Part shown: piece by piece, positions 8,504-17,777 of the stretch
Position numbering within the stretch: position 1 is the stretch's first letter
Layout: every line of letters begins with the position of its first letter
Assembly (NCBI GenBank): GCA_944391225.1
Contig: CALXSS010000021.1
Location: 1-33,220, forward strand
Direction: 5' to 3'
Length of the DNA: 33,220 nt
Source: an uncultured Clostridia bacterium
GTDB lineage: Bacteria > Bacillota > Clostridia > UBA1381
Notes under the pieces: generated by a model
Databases searched by the model: none
What the model saw: the letters and a program-made list of their open reading frames with translations, nothing else
What the model was told of the DNA's origin: nothing
Program-made: the position numbers and the translations under genes

Positions 8504-8761
8504 AGGTAGTGTAAAGTGTTTTTACGTATTACTATGAAAACCTTAGCAGCTATGCGGGTTGTAGCGTCTATTTGTGCAAAATGACGATCACCTCCCCTTA
8601 TTTCCCTTTGTAATATCCTAACATCATGCTCAAAATGGTTGTCAAGCCCGGGCTGAAAGCCCGTTAATTTCAGGCTTTACAAGCATTTTTGAGCATGATA
8701 AAATGTTGCACAAAGGGATTAAGGTTTTCTGTAGTTTTTCATATTTTACTTTACACTACCT
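8504..8761. mobile_element. 258-bp MITE-like element with nested inverted repeats
   Basis: It is bounded by a perfect 14-bp inverted repeat, AGGTAGTGTAAAGT (8504-8517) and ACTTTACACTACCT (8748-8761). Further matching blocks occur inside both arms in the same order: AAAACCTTA, TCCCTTTGT and CATGCTCAAAA. The left arm carries about 60 extra bases. The centre is a ~25-bp near-perfect stem (8625-8649 with ~8672-8697) around CGGGCT-GAA-AGCCCG (8649-8663). No ORF of useful length is inside. The ends containing GTGTAAA resemble IS256-like (Mutator-type) termini as I remember them, which would make this a non-autonomous derivative (inference). No target-site duplication is obvious. Confidence 0.6.
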
Positions 8762-8925
8762 GTAAATGCCTTATGGCTGTTGATATATATATTGTAATAC
8801 TTTTTTTTACTATTTGTCTATATTTATTGTATGTTTTAACCAAAAATATTTATTTTCGGCTATATCTCCAAACTTTGAAACTAAATTTTATGAAATTTAT
8901 ACAAATATATGTCCCCTTGATGATA
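8762..8925. other. AT-rich intergenic stretch without recognisable genes
   Basis: Very AT-rich sequence between the MITE-like element and the 3' end of the AraC gene. I see no ORF with a ribosome binding site and no clear terminator. Confidence 0.5.
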
Positions 8926-9714
8926 TCACAACATCGGCGTGTTTGAGCATCTTTTTCTGAACCGGTGCGGAGTTACACCGAAATGCTTTTTGAACACCGC
9001 CGCAAAATAATTGCTGTCGTTAAAACCGCATTGATATGCTGTTTCGGTCACAGATGCATCGCCGCGGCGGAGCAGCTCGGCAGCCTTATCGAGCCTTACG
9101 GCTGTAAGATAATCGCTGAACCCGAAACCGGTCACCTCCTTGAATCGGCGTGAAAAATATGTGCGCGAAAATCCGGCGTACCGCGCCGCCTCGTCAAGAG
9201 TGATCCTGCGGTCAGGGTGCATTGCGATATACTGCGCGGCGCGCTGTATCTGTTCTTCCTCAGTGCAGCGCACGGCAGAGGAGCTGACAGACCCCGGCAG
9301 CCGCGCCACAGTTATCATCAGCGCTCCAAAAAGCGCTGACACCATCTCGTCAGCATACTGTTTACCGGACTCATACTCCGTAAGTATCCACTCGAGCAGC
9401 CGCTCTGCCTGAGGGCATTCGCGCGCGTTAAAAAGAGCCTCGGAAACGGGAAACAGCCCCGGCTGTACAGCTCCGTCCGGGAACGTCAGAACGTACCGCT
9501 CCGCCTCATTTTTATCATTATACGAGACCCTGTGCAAACAGCCGGGCGGTATATACATAACATCGCCCGCGCTTAAGGTATACAGCGTGCTGCCAACAAA
9601 CATCCTGCGTCTGCCCTCACAAAGATAATACAGCTCGCCCCTGCCCTGATGGAAATGCTCGCGAGGCATCTCCGAAAGCGGCTTTTGTTTTCTTTTAGTT
9701 ATAGTTATATCCAT
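8926..9714 (-). CDS. AraC-family regulator (cupin + HTH), likely controls the MATE gene
   Basis: 262 residues. The N-terminal cupin (~15-100) contains HFHQGRGELYYLCEGRRR and SAGDVMYIPPGCLHR. The C-terminal AraC domain (~160-258) has two helix-turn-helices: ITLDEAARYAGFSRTYFSRR, and VTETAYQCGFNDSNYFAAVF with KKHFGVTPHRFRKR. These regulators bind a small ligand in the cupin and activate or repress nearby promoters. The gene is divergent from the MATE transporter with 118 bp between them. That gap holds a strong promoter for this gene and three AT-rich half-sites, one inside its own promoter, suggesting autoregulation. The ligand is unknown. Confidence 0.9.
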   Translation of the reverse strand: MDITITKRKQKPLSEMPREHFHQGRGELYYLCEGRRRMFVGSTLYTLSAGDVMYIPPGCLHRVSYNDKNEAERYVLTFPDGAVQPGLFPVSEALFNARECPQAERLLEWILTEYESGKQYADEMVSALFGALMITVARLPGSVSSSAVRCTEEEQIQRAAQYIAMHPDRRITLDEAARYAGFSRTYFSRRFKEVTGFGFSDYLTAVRLDKAAELLRRGDASVTETAYQCGFNDSNYFAAVFKKHFGVTPHRFRKRCSNTPML

Positions 9715-9728
9715 TCCAAAACCAGCCC

Positions 9729-9802
9729 ATCATAATATTTTCCTGTTTTTTATTATATACCATAATATTATTATAGTCAATAGCAAAATATTATGATATA
9801 CT
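9729..9802. promoter_or_regulatory. AraC/MATE divergent control region with three candidate half-sites
   Basis: ATCATAATATTTT (9729-9741) and AAAATATTATGAT (9785-9797) are a perfect 13-bp inverted pair; a third half-site, CATAATATTA, lies at 9761-9770. The regulator's own promoter is TTGACT (9780-9775), 17 bp, TATAAT (9757-9752) on the minus strand, with the third site in its spacer. For the MATE gene, TATACT (9797-9802) may be a -10 but its -35 (TAGTCA, 9774-9779) is poor, as expected for an activator-dependent promoter. Binding by the neighbouring AraC protein is inference. Confidence 0.6.
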
Positions 9803-9832
9803 AATTCACATCATAACACAGGGGGGATCATC

Positions 9833-11203
9833 TTGAAAGACAAAAAACTGCTTGAGGGCAGCGTATACAAAGCTCTTATAATGCTTGCAGTGCCTATAAT
9901 GCTGAACAACCTGCTGCAAACCTTTTATAATCTTACCGACACCTACTGGCTCGGCAGGCTTAACGCCGATTCCATGGCTGCAATAACGCTTGTTTCGCCG
10001 CTGCAGAATGTTATAACGAGCTTTGGCGGAGGGCTTACAGCCGGAGGCTCGGTCATTCTTTCGCAGTGCTTCGGCGCGGGAGATATGAAAGAAAGCTCCG
10101 ACACCGCTAACCAGGTATTTCTTATGCTCATGTCATTTTCGGTCATAGCAGGACTTATACTGTTTTTCGGCTGCGGCGCGATGATAAGCGGAATGGGCGC
10201 GCAGGGCACGGTATATGACTACGCTGTGCTGTATCAAAGGATAATGAGCGCGGATATACCGCTGATATATGCGGTGAATGTGTACACCTCCGTCCACAAT
10301 TCAGCTGGCAGGACGGGAAAGCCGCTCGCGCTCAATTTTGTGGGCATAGCTGTAAATATGATACTTGATCCGCTGTTTATTGCTGTTTTTGGCTGGGGAG
10401 TTGGCGGCGCGGCTGTGGCGACTGTAATATCAAAGATACCGTGCGCCGCGCTTGCAATGTATTTCCTTACCAGAAAGGACGCTCAGCTGAGAATAACACC
10501 GCTGCGGATAAGACCGGACAGGAAAACGATTCTTGACATTATAAAAACCGGACTGCCTATGGGCATTGGCAATTCAGCAATGCAGTTCGGATTTGTGCTT
10601 ATGAACAAGAACGTTATGGATTACGGAACAATAGCAGTTGCGGCATACGGCATAGGCAACAAGCTAAACGGCATAGTTTCCACGCCATCGACTGCTATGT
10701 CGAACGCGGTCTCTATAATATCCGGTCAGACTAAGGGCGCGGGAATGAGAAAGCGCGGCATACAGTCAATGACAGCCGGTATGATAATGATGGTTGGTCT
10801 GCTCGCGGCTACCGGCTTTGTGCTGTCTCGAAATTCCATATCGCACGCGGCGGCAGGCATATTCTCGACCGACGCCGAGGTAATAAACAGCGCGGCGCGG
10901 TTTCTCGCGATAATGTCTGCAATGACCTGGACAAACGGTATTTACGATTCGGCAAAGGGCTACCTTACAGGACAGGGACGCACCCTTTCCACAGTGACGA
11001 TAAACGCCGCAAGGCTGTGGCTTTTCCGCTTTGCCGTCCTGTTCGTATGCGAAAGCGTTCTGGGCATGGGAGTGGACAGCATATGGTACGCGGTAACGCT
11101 TTCAAACGCTATGGCGGCGGCTGTTATGGGTATATACGCTGTTATCACAATACGCGGCAGCCACGCCAAAAAACATCTTTTTTACAGGCCGCTGCACACC
11201 TAA
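9833..11203 (+). CDS. MATE-family multidrug/cation antiporter
   Basis: 456 residues starting at TTG (9833), with GGGGGG (9821-9826) upstream. It has about twelve hydrophobic segments in two similar halves. The first half has the MATE signature region PIMLNNLLQTFYNLTDTYWL, and the loop LSQCFGAGDMKES follows the second helix. The second half begins around GLPMGIGNSAMQFGFVLMNK. These transporters expel cationic drugs or metabolites in exchange for Na+ or H+. The length matches the family (~450). It is controlled from the divergent AraC region, so it is probably induced by a compound sensed by that regulator. Substrate unknown. Confidence 0.92.
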   Translation: MKDKKLLEGSVYKALIMLAVPIMLNNLLQTFYNLTDTYWLGRLNADSMAAITLVSPLQNVITSFGGGLTAGGSVILSQCFGAGDMKESSDTANQVFLMLMSFSVIAGLILFFGCGAMISGMGAQGTVYDYAVLYQRIMSADIPLIYAVNVYTSVHNSAGRTGKPLALNFVGIAVNMILDPLFIAVFGWGVGGAAVATVISKIPCAALAMYFLTRKDAQLRITPLRIRPDRKTILDIIKTGLPMGIGNSAMQFGFVLMNKNVMDYGTIAVAAYGIGNKLNGIVSTPSTAMSNAVSIISGQTKGAGMRKRGIQSMTAGMIMMVGLLAATGFVLSRNSISHAAAGIFSTDAEVINSAARFLAIMSAMTWTNGIYDSAKGYLTGQGRTLSTVTINAARLWLFRFAVLFVCESVLGMGVDSIWYAVTLSNAMAAAVMGIYAVITIRGSHAKKHLFYRPLHT

Positions 11204-11246
11204 AAGCAAACCCGCAAGCTCCCTGCGCGCTTGTAAATACCGCCAT

Positions 11247-11283
11247 AAAAAAGAGGCTGTAGCAAGCTCTTTGCCACAGCCTC
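11247..11283 (-). terminator. Terminator of the GH116-like gene
   Basis: GAGGCTGT (11253-11260) pairs with ACAGCCTC (11276-11283). On the minus strand it is followed by six T (11252-11247). The convergent MATE gene ends at 11203. The rest of the 165-bp gap shows nothing else. Confidence 0.75.
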
Positions 11284-11368
11284 GTATTTAGCTCTGCTGA
11301 TATTTAAACAGCTGACACATCTGTCGGATAATATCCGAATTAACATCTAATTCTTAAAATATAAATCC

Positions 11369-14300
11369 TTATTTCTTCGCATAATCTATCGGTTTCATTG
11401 TGCCCATGCCGTCCCAAAGCATTATTCTATAGGAGCAGTCCTCGGGTATATCAAAGCTTTCTTCTGTCTTTTCCCCCGCTTCCAATTCAGCAGCTGTTCC
11501 AAGCTGAACGCTATCAAGCGTGCCGTCACTGTTATATGATGCCGCTATAAGCTGTAGCTTAACTGCGGTATCAGTAGAATTTCTAACCTCCGCTTTTATT
11601 CTGCCGTCCTCCTGCTCCGCTACATCAAATATAATCCCACTTTCATTAATTCTCATATTCATAGCAAAAAAGAGATTTACTTTTGTTCCTGTGAACGTGA
11701 GTGAATATATACCCGGCTCAAGCACGCCTGTATAAGCATATGCTATTCCCATATTGACTGAGCTTGACGCGGATTCAAGCTTTGCTATCTTTATCTGATT
11801 TGAAATACAGTCCAGAACCTCTGTTGTTTCACCGTTTGTAAGTGTTACAGTATAGCCTCTGCCGGTATATTCCCTCATCAGAAGATCCAGCCTGTAGCTT
11901 CCTTTCTCTGGAATATAGATCGTCTTTGTAATATCCGCTGTAGTATAGAAACGGTATTTGTTTTCAAAATCTGCCAGACTTCCGAACGGCTCGCCTGCCT
12001 CTGTATAATTTCCTGTCAGCGCCGGATCAGCTGTATACCAGCCCGTGCTGTGCTCAGATATATTATTTGTAAGCATGTCGGCTGTATATACCGTATCAGT
12101 ATCCAGCTCCGCCCTTGTTTCTGACGCATCCACTATTTTTACCGCATACAGATCCGGCAGCCATGTGCTGCTGTTATAGAAGGTTATATCGCCGCTGTAG
12201 TCCTCATTTAAGCTGAGCATGAACTCATGCAGAACCAGCCCGTCTGCAAGATCGCGTTTTGACGCATATACAGCCGTTCCGTTTCCGTTTTCAAATCCCA
12301 CTGTTATATCATTAGCGTTTCCGCCTATATAATAAAGCTTGTATTTTCCGGCTTTAAGCTCAGTTGTAACAGCCGGCTTTATATTATAAGCTCCGCTGCA
12401 GCCAATATAATTTATCATATATCCGGTATACGATCTTGATATAGCTGAGCTGTTATCAGCATCTGCAAACAGCTTTCTTGTTTCCTCGTCTATTTCATCA
12501 TCAAAAACATAAACATTATCATTCGTATTCAGCCGCGCGCTCTTTTCTCCTGTATTATACCTTTCCAGATCAAAATATCCGGCGCCGCTGGGGTGCTGCT
12601 GCTCTGTGCCCGCAAAGGTGTACTCATCAACTGTCGGGTCTGACTGCTCCGGCGGCGGTGTCTGGTTCCCATCGCCATATTCCTCGTCATTATTATAAAC
12701 ATATATCTCATTGATCGACCAGTAATTTGACGGGGCTGAACCTGTCTGGCATATTTTTATATATCTCGCGCTGCATCTTATAAATGTTATATCCGTTTCG
12801 CCGCCCGCTCCGGCTCCTGAGGCTATACAGCTGCCGAAATTCTGTCCGTCCTCAGACACATATACCTCGTATCTGCGCGGATAATCCTTTGATGAGGCAG
12901 TATTATCAAGCTTTATCTTGTTGAACTCATATACATCTCCAAGATCAAGCAAATACCACTCATTCCCCTCCTGATAAGAAGAATTCCATCTTGTAGCCGG
13001 GTCTCTGTCAAATGCGCTGCCTGCCGCGTCAGTATTTTTTGACGCGCTCGCGCTCCAGTTTTGATTTGGTATCTGATATTTATACTCGAAAACAAAGCTG
13101 TCAATATCAACAAGTCCGCCGCTTTCATCATCATTCGTTCGGAATCTCAACACAACATTATCTGTACCTGAGATCACACTGTCAAGCTCGCAGCGTATCT
13201 CCTGCCACTCGCCGCCGGTATTTGGTATTTCTATGTTCTGAACTGTCTCGCCGCTTACAAGACCTAATGCAAGCTCTATATGCGAGCTTTTACTGCTGCG
13301 CACCCTCAGCCTTATCGCCTTAGCTCCGTCCTCAAACCCGACTCCGTCATATTTTACATAGTCCTGATCGTCACATTCTGTTACATATGATATTCCGTTT
13401 TCCTCCGCAACGCTTATTCCTCCGGCGCTTGAATATTTCTCCGCTTCTATCGTCTTAAACGCGCTCATTTCGGCTGTGACCGGAGGAATTTCTATATCGT
13501 CCGGCTTTTCAGGATCGGCAGGCGGCTCTTTGCCCGGATCACCCTCTGTAACAATATTGAGCCCCTCTGCTGTAACATAGTTATTATACTCTACAGCGAG
13601 CGTTTTTGAATATCCCTCGCCTGTGCGCTCAAACGGATATTCCACACCGTTTATTTTAACGCTTATATCGCTATCGCCAAAATTATCCTCAAGATAAAGC
13701 GTGCTTACATATATTTCATTATCAGGCTTAAACGTTATATTCTTGTTCTGATACGCCTCGCTTCCCTCTGAGGCTGTTTCAACACAGCTTATCGTTCCCC
13801 ATCCTTCCGGAGATACATATGCCGCATCAGTCATTTTGTGATCCATCTCCGGCAGAAGTATCGGCTCAAGCCACAGCTCCTTAGTTGCCGCGTTGCGCTG
13901 ATAGCCTATCACATCATAATAGTTTCGCCATATCGATGGGATCGATATATACTGCTTGTCTCCGCTTATATTTGTTGCGGCATAATTTGCAGTGCTGACT
14001 GACGGCAATATATCAAGAGGATGATTAAACACATAATTCCTGTTCTTGAACTGCCTGTTATACGATTCTTTCTGCAATGCCTCATAATGGCTCTGACGCT
14101 GTGTATGGAGCAGCAGACCGCCGTAATGAGTAAGCATATATGGCGTCCATTCGTCATATGTGCCCTGCGGATAGCCAAGCGTCTTGTAAAGCGGATGATA
14201 ATAATCGTCAAGGCATTCAAGAACATAATCCGTTTCCTCCTGCGTCCATATCTGTCCAAGCCTCAGATGTATTGAAAGCCATTGTCCGGCAAAATATGAT

Positions 14301-15889
14301 TCAGATATTCTTCCTGTAGGGAAGTTATTATCCAGATATTTTTTTCTGTAGGATTCCTTTACCGTTTCATAAGCTTCAGCATATTTCTGCGCCAGCTCCT
14401 GATCTCCGCATTTTTCACACATTATATTCATTATCCGGTATGCAACAGCCGATATACTCGTATTATACGCATTCGGGTCACCGCCGGCGTCATATGAATT
14501 TTCCGAATCCTTGAATGTATACGGATACTCCGGATCTCCATACAGCTCAACCTGATCAAATATTCTCTGTCCGGCTTTTTTCATATATGGGAAGAAATAC
14601 GACAGTTTTTCCTCATTGCCTGTCTGCATATACGCTTCATACACAGAAATTATAAACGCGCAATTCAGATCCACCCATTTATCTATATTTCTGTAATCGG
14701 CATGCTCTGTGTCATCCCAGTCTACAAGCTTATATTTTACAGAGGTGTCAGCCATATAATTGAAATCATGATGTATCTGACCGTCATTCCTCTGAGTTCT
14801 TGCCCAGTATTCAAGCTCCTGCCATGCAAACTGAGGTATAAGCAGATCTATTATCTGACGCGCATGCCACATCTGATCCATTGTTCCGAAGCATGTCCAT
14901 TCCCCCTCAGCGAACGCTGTTCTTCCGTCCCTTTTATAAATAGAGTTATTGCTTATATTCACAAGTGAATTAAGGCACTGATTAACAAACCAATCCGGTA
15001 TATCCGAGCCGCGCATTCTGTTTACAAGCTCGTCGGCGTTCGCTTTTAGAACGCTGAAATTTTCAAGTCCAAGTCCGGCTATTTCCGCAGCGTTATTGTA
15101 TATACCAAGATAATACGCGCCGTCCGGATCAGAATTATCATACCATGATAGCACAAATCTGATAGTTTTTGTTTCGCCCGCCTCCAGCGTCACCTTAACT
15201 GCAGTTCTGTTTTTTGTTCCTGATATTCCCGTTTCGCATACGCCTGTTTCAAAAAATTCAATTCCGCTTCCTGCTGAAACTATCCCACCGTCACACTGGG
15301 CAAACACAGCGCGCCCATCGGTTGCAAAGCCTTTGTTATCTATTATTTGCGGCACTTGAGACGTATCCCACAAAAGAGCCGCGGCTGCCTCTGCAGTATC
15401 GCTTCCGCTGTTTCTGAGCTCCAGCTCATAAAACGCATACGGCATACTCATAAGCTCATAGTTCTCACTGTCAAGAGGTGAAAATGCCGTCATGTTTATC
15501 TCTATCCCGTTTATTTCGCCGAAATCCACCATATGCTCAGGCCACACAGCGTCATCGCAGTATCTTCCGTCAATCTTTTGCGCGGTCAAGACATCTCTTG
15601 TTTCTGTTTTTCCTCCATTTGAGGAATAAAACTGAAATCTTGATTCTCCCTCTTTTTTATAGTCGTTCTGGTCTGCCGGAGCTGATGTGACAGCCGCAAA
15701 GCTTCCGTTCATAGCGTTGAACTTTACCGCGCCTGCACCAAATCCGCCAAGCGGCGTGCCTGTAGTTCCGTCCACTTTTTCCTGCTCCGCCTGTTCAGCA
15801 TAAGCAGGCAGTACCGGACAGGCTGCGCCAACAACTGATAGCGCTGCCGCAATACATATCATCTTTTTAAAGATCTTATAAACGCTCAT
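11369..15889 (-). CDS. Secreted GH116-like multidomain enzyme with CBM6 and CBM32
   Basis: The start is ATG 15889 (MSVYKIFKK), with AAAGGAAC upstream, rather than the in-frame ATG at 15949; length 1506. Order: signal peptide (1-~31); GH116-type N-terminal beta-sandwich from TGTPLGGFGAGAVKF (~43-290); (alpha/alpha)6 domain (~300-680); CBM6 (~808-935); F5/8-type C CBM32 (~940-1075); two unrecognised beta-rich domains (~1095-1260, ~1265-1415); C-terminal module ending IMLWDGMGTMKPID. FAEGEWTCFGTMD carries Glu330, aligning with the GH116 nucleophile. At the acid/base site, usually S-D-Q-x-x-G-Q-W, it has SESYFAGQW, with Ser530 in place of Asp. GH116 enzymes are beta-glucosidases, beta-xylosidases or N-acetylglucosaminidases. 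It follows an AraC gene but has its own -10 (TATAAT, 15946-15941) with no good -35. Confidence 0.72.
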   Translation of the reverse strand: MSVYKIFKKMICIAAALSVVGAACPVLPAYAEQAEQEKVDGTTGTPLGGFGAGAVKFNAMNGSFAAVTSAPADQNDYKKEGESRFQFYSSNGGKTETRDVLTAQKIDGRYCDDAVWPEHMVDFGEINGIEINMTAFSPLDSENYELMSMPYAFYELELRNSGSDTAEAAAALLWDTSQVPQIIDNKGFATDGRAVFAQCDGGIVSAGSGIEFFETGVCETGISGTKNRTAVKVTLEAGETKTIRFVLSWYDNSDPDGAYYLGIYNNAAEIAGLGLENFSVLKANADELVNRMRGSDIPDWFVNQCLNSLVNISNNSIYKRDGRTAFAEGEWTCFGTMDQMWHARQIIDLLIPQFAWQELEYWARTQRNDGQIHHDFNYMADTSVKYKLVDWDDTEHADYRNIDKWVDLNCAFIISVYEAYMQTGNEEKLSYFFPYMKKAGQRIFDQVELYGDPEYPYTFKDSENSYDAGGDPNAYNTSISAVAYRIMNIMCEKCGDQELAQKYAEAYETVKESYRKKYLDNNFPTGRISESYFAGQWLSIHLRLGQIWTQEETDYVLECLDDYYHPLYKTLGYPQGTYDEWTPYMLTHYGGLLLHTQRQSHYEALQKESYNRQFKNRNYVFNHPLDILPSVSTANYAATNISGDKQYISIPSIWRNYYDVIGYQRNAATKELWLEPILLPEMDHKMTDAAYVSPEGWGTISCVETASEGSEAYQNKNITFKPDNEIYVSTLYLEDNFGDSDISVKINGVEYPFERTGEGYSKTLAVEYNNYVTAEGLNIVTEGDPGKEPPADPEKPDDIEIPPVTAEMSAFKTIEAEKYSSAGGISVAEENGISYVTECDDQDYVKYDGVGFEDGAKAIRLRVRSSKSSHIELALGLVSGETVQNIEIPNTGGEWQEIRCELDSVISGTDNVVLRFRTNDDESGGLVDIDSFVFEYKYQIPNQNWSASASKNTDAAGSAFDRDPATRWNSSYQEGNEWYLLDLGDVYEFNKIKLDNTASSKDYPRRYEVYVSEDGQNFGSCIASGAGAGGETDITFIRCSARYIKICQTGSAPSNYWSINEIYVYNNDEEYGDGNQTPPPEQSDPTVDEYTFAGTEQQHPSGAGYFDLERYNTGEKSARLNTNDNVYVFDDEIDEETRKLFADADNSSAISRSYTGYMINYIGCSGAYNIKPAVTTELKAGKYKLYYIGGNANDITVGFENGNGTAVYASKRDLADGLVLHEFMLSLNEDYSGDITFYNSSTWLPDLYAVKIVDASETRAELDTDTVYTADMLTNNISEHSTGWYTADPALTGNYTEAGEPFGSLADFENKYRFYTTADITKTIYIPEKGSYRLDLLMREYTGRGYTVTLTNGETTEVLDCISNQIKIAKLESASSSVNMGIAYAYTGVLEPGIYSLTFTGTKVNLFFAMNMRINESGIIFDVAEQEDGRIKAEVRNSTDTAVKLQLIAASYNSDGTLDSVQLGTAAELEAGEKTEESFDIPEDCSYRIMLWDGMGTMKPIDYAKK

Positions 15890-15997
15890 TTTTACAGTTC
15901 CTTTCAAATTATTTTTATTGCAGCTGTTTTTCATAATTAAATTATACACCGTTTATCTCTCAATTAACATTCGCTTTTTATTCAAAACCAATCAAAA

Positions 15998-16035
15998 ATA
16001 ACACAAAAGGATCGTTCCCTATCCCCTTGTGTTAT
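15998..16035 (-). terminator. Terminator of the AraC gene upstream of the GH116-like gene
   Basis: ATAACACAA (15998-16006) pairs with TTGTGTTAT (16027-16035), with additional AGGAT/ATCC pairing inside. It is followed on the minus strand by TTTTTG. This separates the AraC transcript from that of the GH116-like gene. Confidence 0.7.
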
Positions 16036-16040
16036 CTTAA

Positions 16041-16859
16041 CTATGCTTTATAATATTTTTCAATATTTCTCCTGAATTCCCGTGGTGTCACACCATATAT
16101 ACTTCGGAAAGTGCGGTTGAATGTGCTCTGACTTTCAAACCCTGAATTTTCTGATATGGCTGTTAAGCTGTCCTGAGTTGTTCGGATAAGCTTAGCCGCA
16201 TATTCTGCCCTCAGCGCGCCTACATATCTTCTGAAATTCATTTTTACATTTTCAGAAAATATCCTTGACACATAGCTCCTGCTTATTGAAAGAGCCTTTG
16301 CTACACTTTCGATCGTTATCGGCTCAGTAAAGTTTTCCTCGATATATTTTACTATCTTGTAGCTTATGCTCTCCACCGGAAACGGCTTTTTATGCTCCAG
16401 CTCAAGGCACGGCATCAGGTTCAGGATCACTATTATTATCCATGCAAGACGCATATCCGCGCTTGTGCTTTTATCTATCACAGAAAAAGCATATTTTGCA
16501 TCAGCAGATATTTTTTCCGCTCTTATTATCGGATCTGCCGGTTCTGAATTTCCTATATCCGCCAAAAAAGTCTTATATATTTTTTCCGAACAAATTATAA
16601 GTATTTCATCTGCAGGCTGCCCTTCTTCGGTCTTTCTTACATAGCTGTGATTCACCTCCGGAAATATCACTGCCGCATCGCCCTCGTTAAGACAGTAGGT
16701 CCTGTCCTCGACCGTAATATACTGCTTACCGGATCGCATATACAGTATTTCAATATCAGAATGAATATGAGGTCTGAAATTCACATCTTCACGATTATTT
16801 TTTACTGAAAAACTGTGTCTGCGTATTTCGTAATAAGTAATAATATTTATCACCGCCAT
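16041..16859 (-). CDS. AraC-family regulator, candidate controller of the GH116-like gene
   Basis: 272 residues. The N-terminal cupin has FRPHIHSDIEILYMRSGKQY and NEGDAAVIFPEVNHSYV (~30-75). The C-terminal DNA-binding domain (~170-268) has ITIESVAKALSISRSYVSRI and LTAISENSGFESQSTFNRTF, then GVTPREFRRN. The ribosome binding site is weak. The start is 25 nt after the phosphatase stop codon, so the two are probably cotranscribed. The downstream GH116-like gene has a good -10 but no -35, as in AraC-activated promoters, and AraC proteins are common local regulators of plant-glycan loci in Clostridia. That this one senses a released sugar is inference. Confidence 0.88.
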   Translation of the reverse strand: MAVINIITYYEIRRHSFSVKNNREDVNFRPHIHSDIEILYMRSGKQYITVEDRTYCLNEGDAAVIFPEVNHSYVRKTEEGQPADEILIICSEKIYKTFLADIGNSEPADPIIRAEKISADAKYAFSVIDKSTSADMRLAWIIIVILNLMPCLELEHKKPFPVESISYKIVKYIEENFTEPITIESVAKALSISRSYVSRIFSENVKMNFRRYVGALRAEYAAKLIRTTQDSLTAISENSGFESQSTFNRTFRSIYGVTPREFRRNIEKYYKA

Positions 16860-16884
16860 TCATCTTCTGTATATAGCTTTATCC

Positions 16885-17580
16885 CTATACATAAAACTCC
16901 TTCAAATCATCAAGGCAGACCGCCGCGAGCCTGCCGCCGAACACCTTGCCGCAGTCGATGGAAATATTATTGTTCCTGATCATAACTGTTCCCTCGTTCC
17001 CTTTCTCGGCAAGCGTGGGCAGATGGCCAGTCACAAGATACCTGTCCTTAAAATATACCCTTTCAAGATCGGCAGGCTTGAATATCAGCTCGTGCAGGCT
17101 GTAGTCCGAAAGCTCTCTTTCCTCAGAAAAATTGTCAAGCCCGGCATGGACAAGCACAAAGCTTTTTCCGCCTGCCTCGACCTCCTCATACAGCGAAAAC
17201 TCCTCAAGGTATTCAAGAATGTCGTATCTTTCATCAAGCTCGAGCTTCTGGAACTGCTCAAGCGTTACCGCGCCGCCGTCCTGCTGCCACAGCAGCAGCT
17301 CCTGCATAAGCGCGCTGTTTTTGATCTCGTTACAGCTTTCCTCCGTTATCTCCTTCATAAGCTGCCTGAGCACCTTTAGCGCCATATACTCATGATTGCC
17401 TATGATGGGAAACACATTGGGGCGCAGCATCATATCCTTGAGCACCCTTACAGGCTCCGGTCCTCTGTCTATGCAGTCGCCAAGAATGAAAAGCTCGTCG
17501 CGGTCCGAAAACCTCATTTTCCTGAGCAGCTCCCTGTATGCCTCATACTCACCGTGAATATCGCTCATTACATAAATCAT
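16885..17580 (-). CDS. PPP-family metallophosphatase (calcineurin-like)
   Basis: The start is ATG 17580 (MIYVMSDIHGEYEAYRE), with GGGAGG upstream, rather than 17610; 231 residues. The metal-binding motifs are all present: SDIHGE, GDCIDRGP, GNHEYM, VHAGLD and TGHLPT, then SIDCGKVFGGRLAAVCLD. This set is typical of bacterial PPP-type serine/threonine phosphatases and of PrpE/ApaH-like dinucleoside polyphosphate hydrolases of 220-250 residues. The exact substrate cannot be read from sequence. It has its own promoter (17692-17720) and precedes an AraC gene by 25 nt. A housekeeping or signalling role is likely, and any link to polysaccharide use is not evident. Confidence 0.88.
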   Translation of the reverse strand: MIYVMSDIHGEYEAYRELLRKMRFSDRDELFILGDCIDRGPEPVRVLKDMMLRPNVFPIIGNHEYMALKVLRQLMKEITEESCNEIKNSALMQELLLWQQDGGAVTLEQFQKLELDERYDILEYLEEFSLYEEVEAGGKSFVLVHAGLDNFSEERELSDYSLHELIFKPADLERVYFKDRYLVTGHLPTLAEKGNEGTVMIRNNNISIDCGKVFGGRLAAVCLDDLKEFYV

Positions 17581-17691
17581 AGCTCCGCCTCCCTGTTTAT
17601 CTATAAGCAATTGTAAAACTGCGTTTGATGCCGACCTGTTCCGGACAGCATCATATAAAGCAGCTTATTACCACTCCGTATCATAAATATA

Positions 17692-17720
17692 ATTATATAA
17701 TATATTCCCGCTTTTTTCAA
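17692..17720 (-). promoter_or_regulatory. Sigma-A promoter of the phosphatase gene
   Basis: Minus strand TTGAAA (17720-17715), 17 bp, TATAAT (17697-17692). The leader to the start codon at 17580 is about 105 nt. Confidence 0.75.
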
Positions 17721-17777
17721 CTATTCTGCGGAATTTTAACCGTTATTATTCCGGTTTGGCAAAAATCATTTTTACAG

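Noticed and set aside
8574-8597. Seven-codon leader ORF (GTG start after GGGGAG, minus strand) inside the MITE-like element
   Set aside because: Too short to judge, and no regulatory codons or attenuator coupled to it; probably chance.
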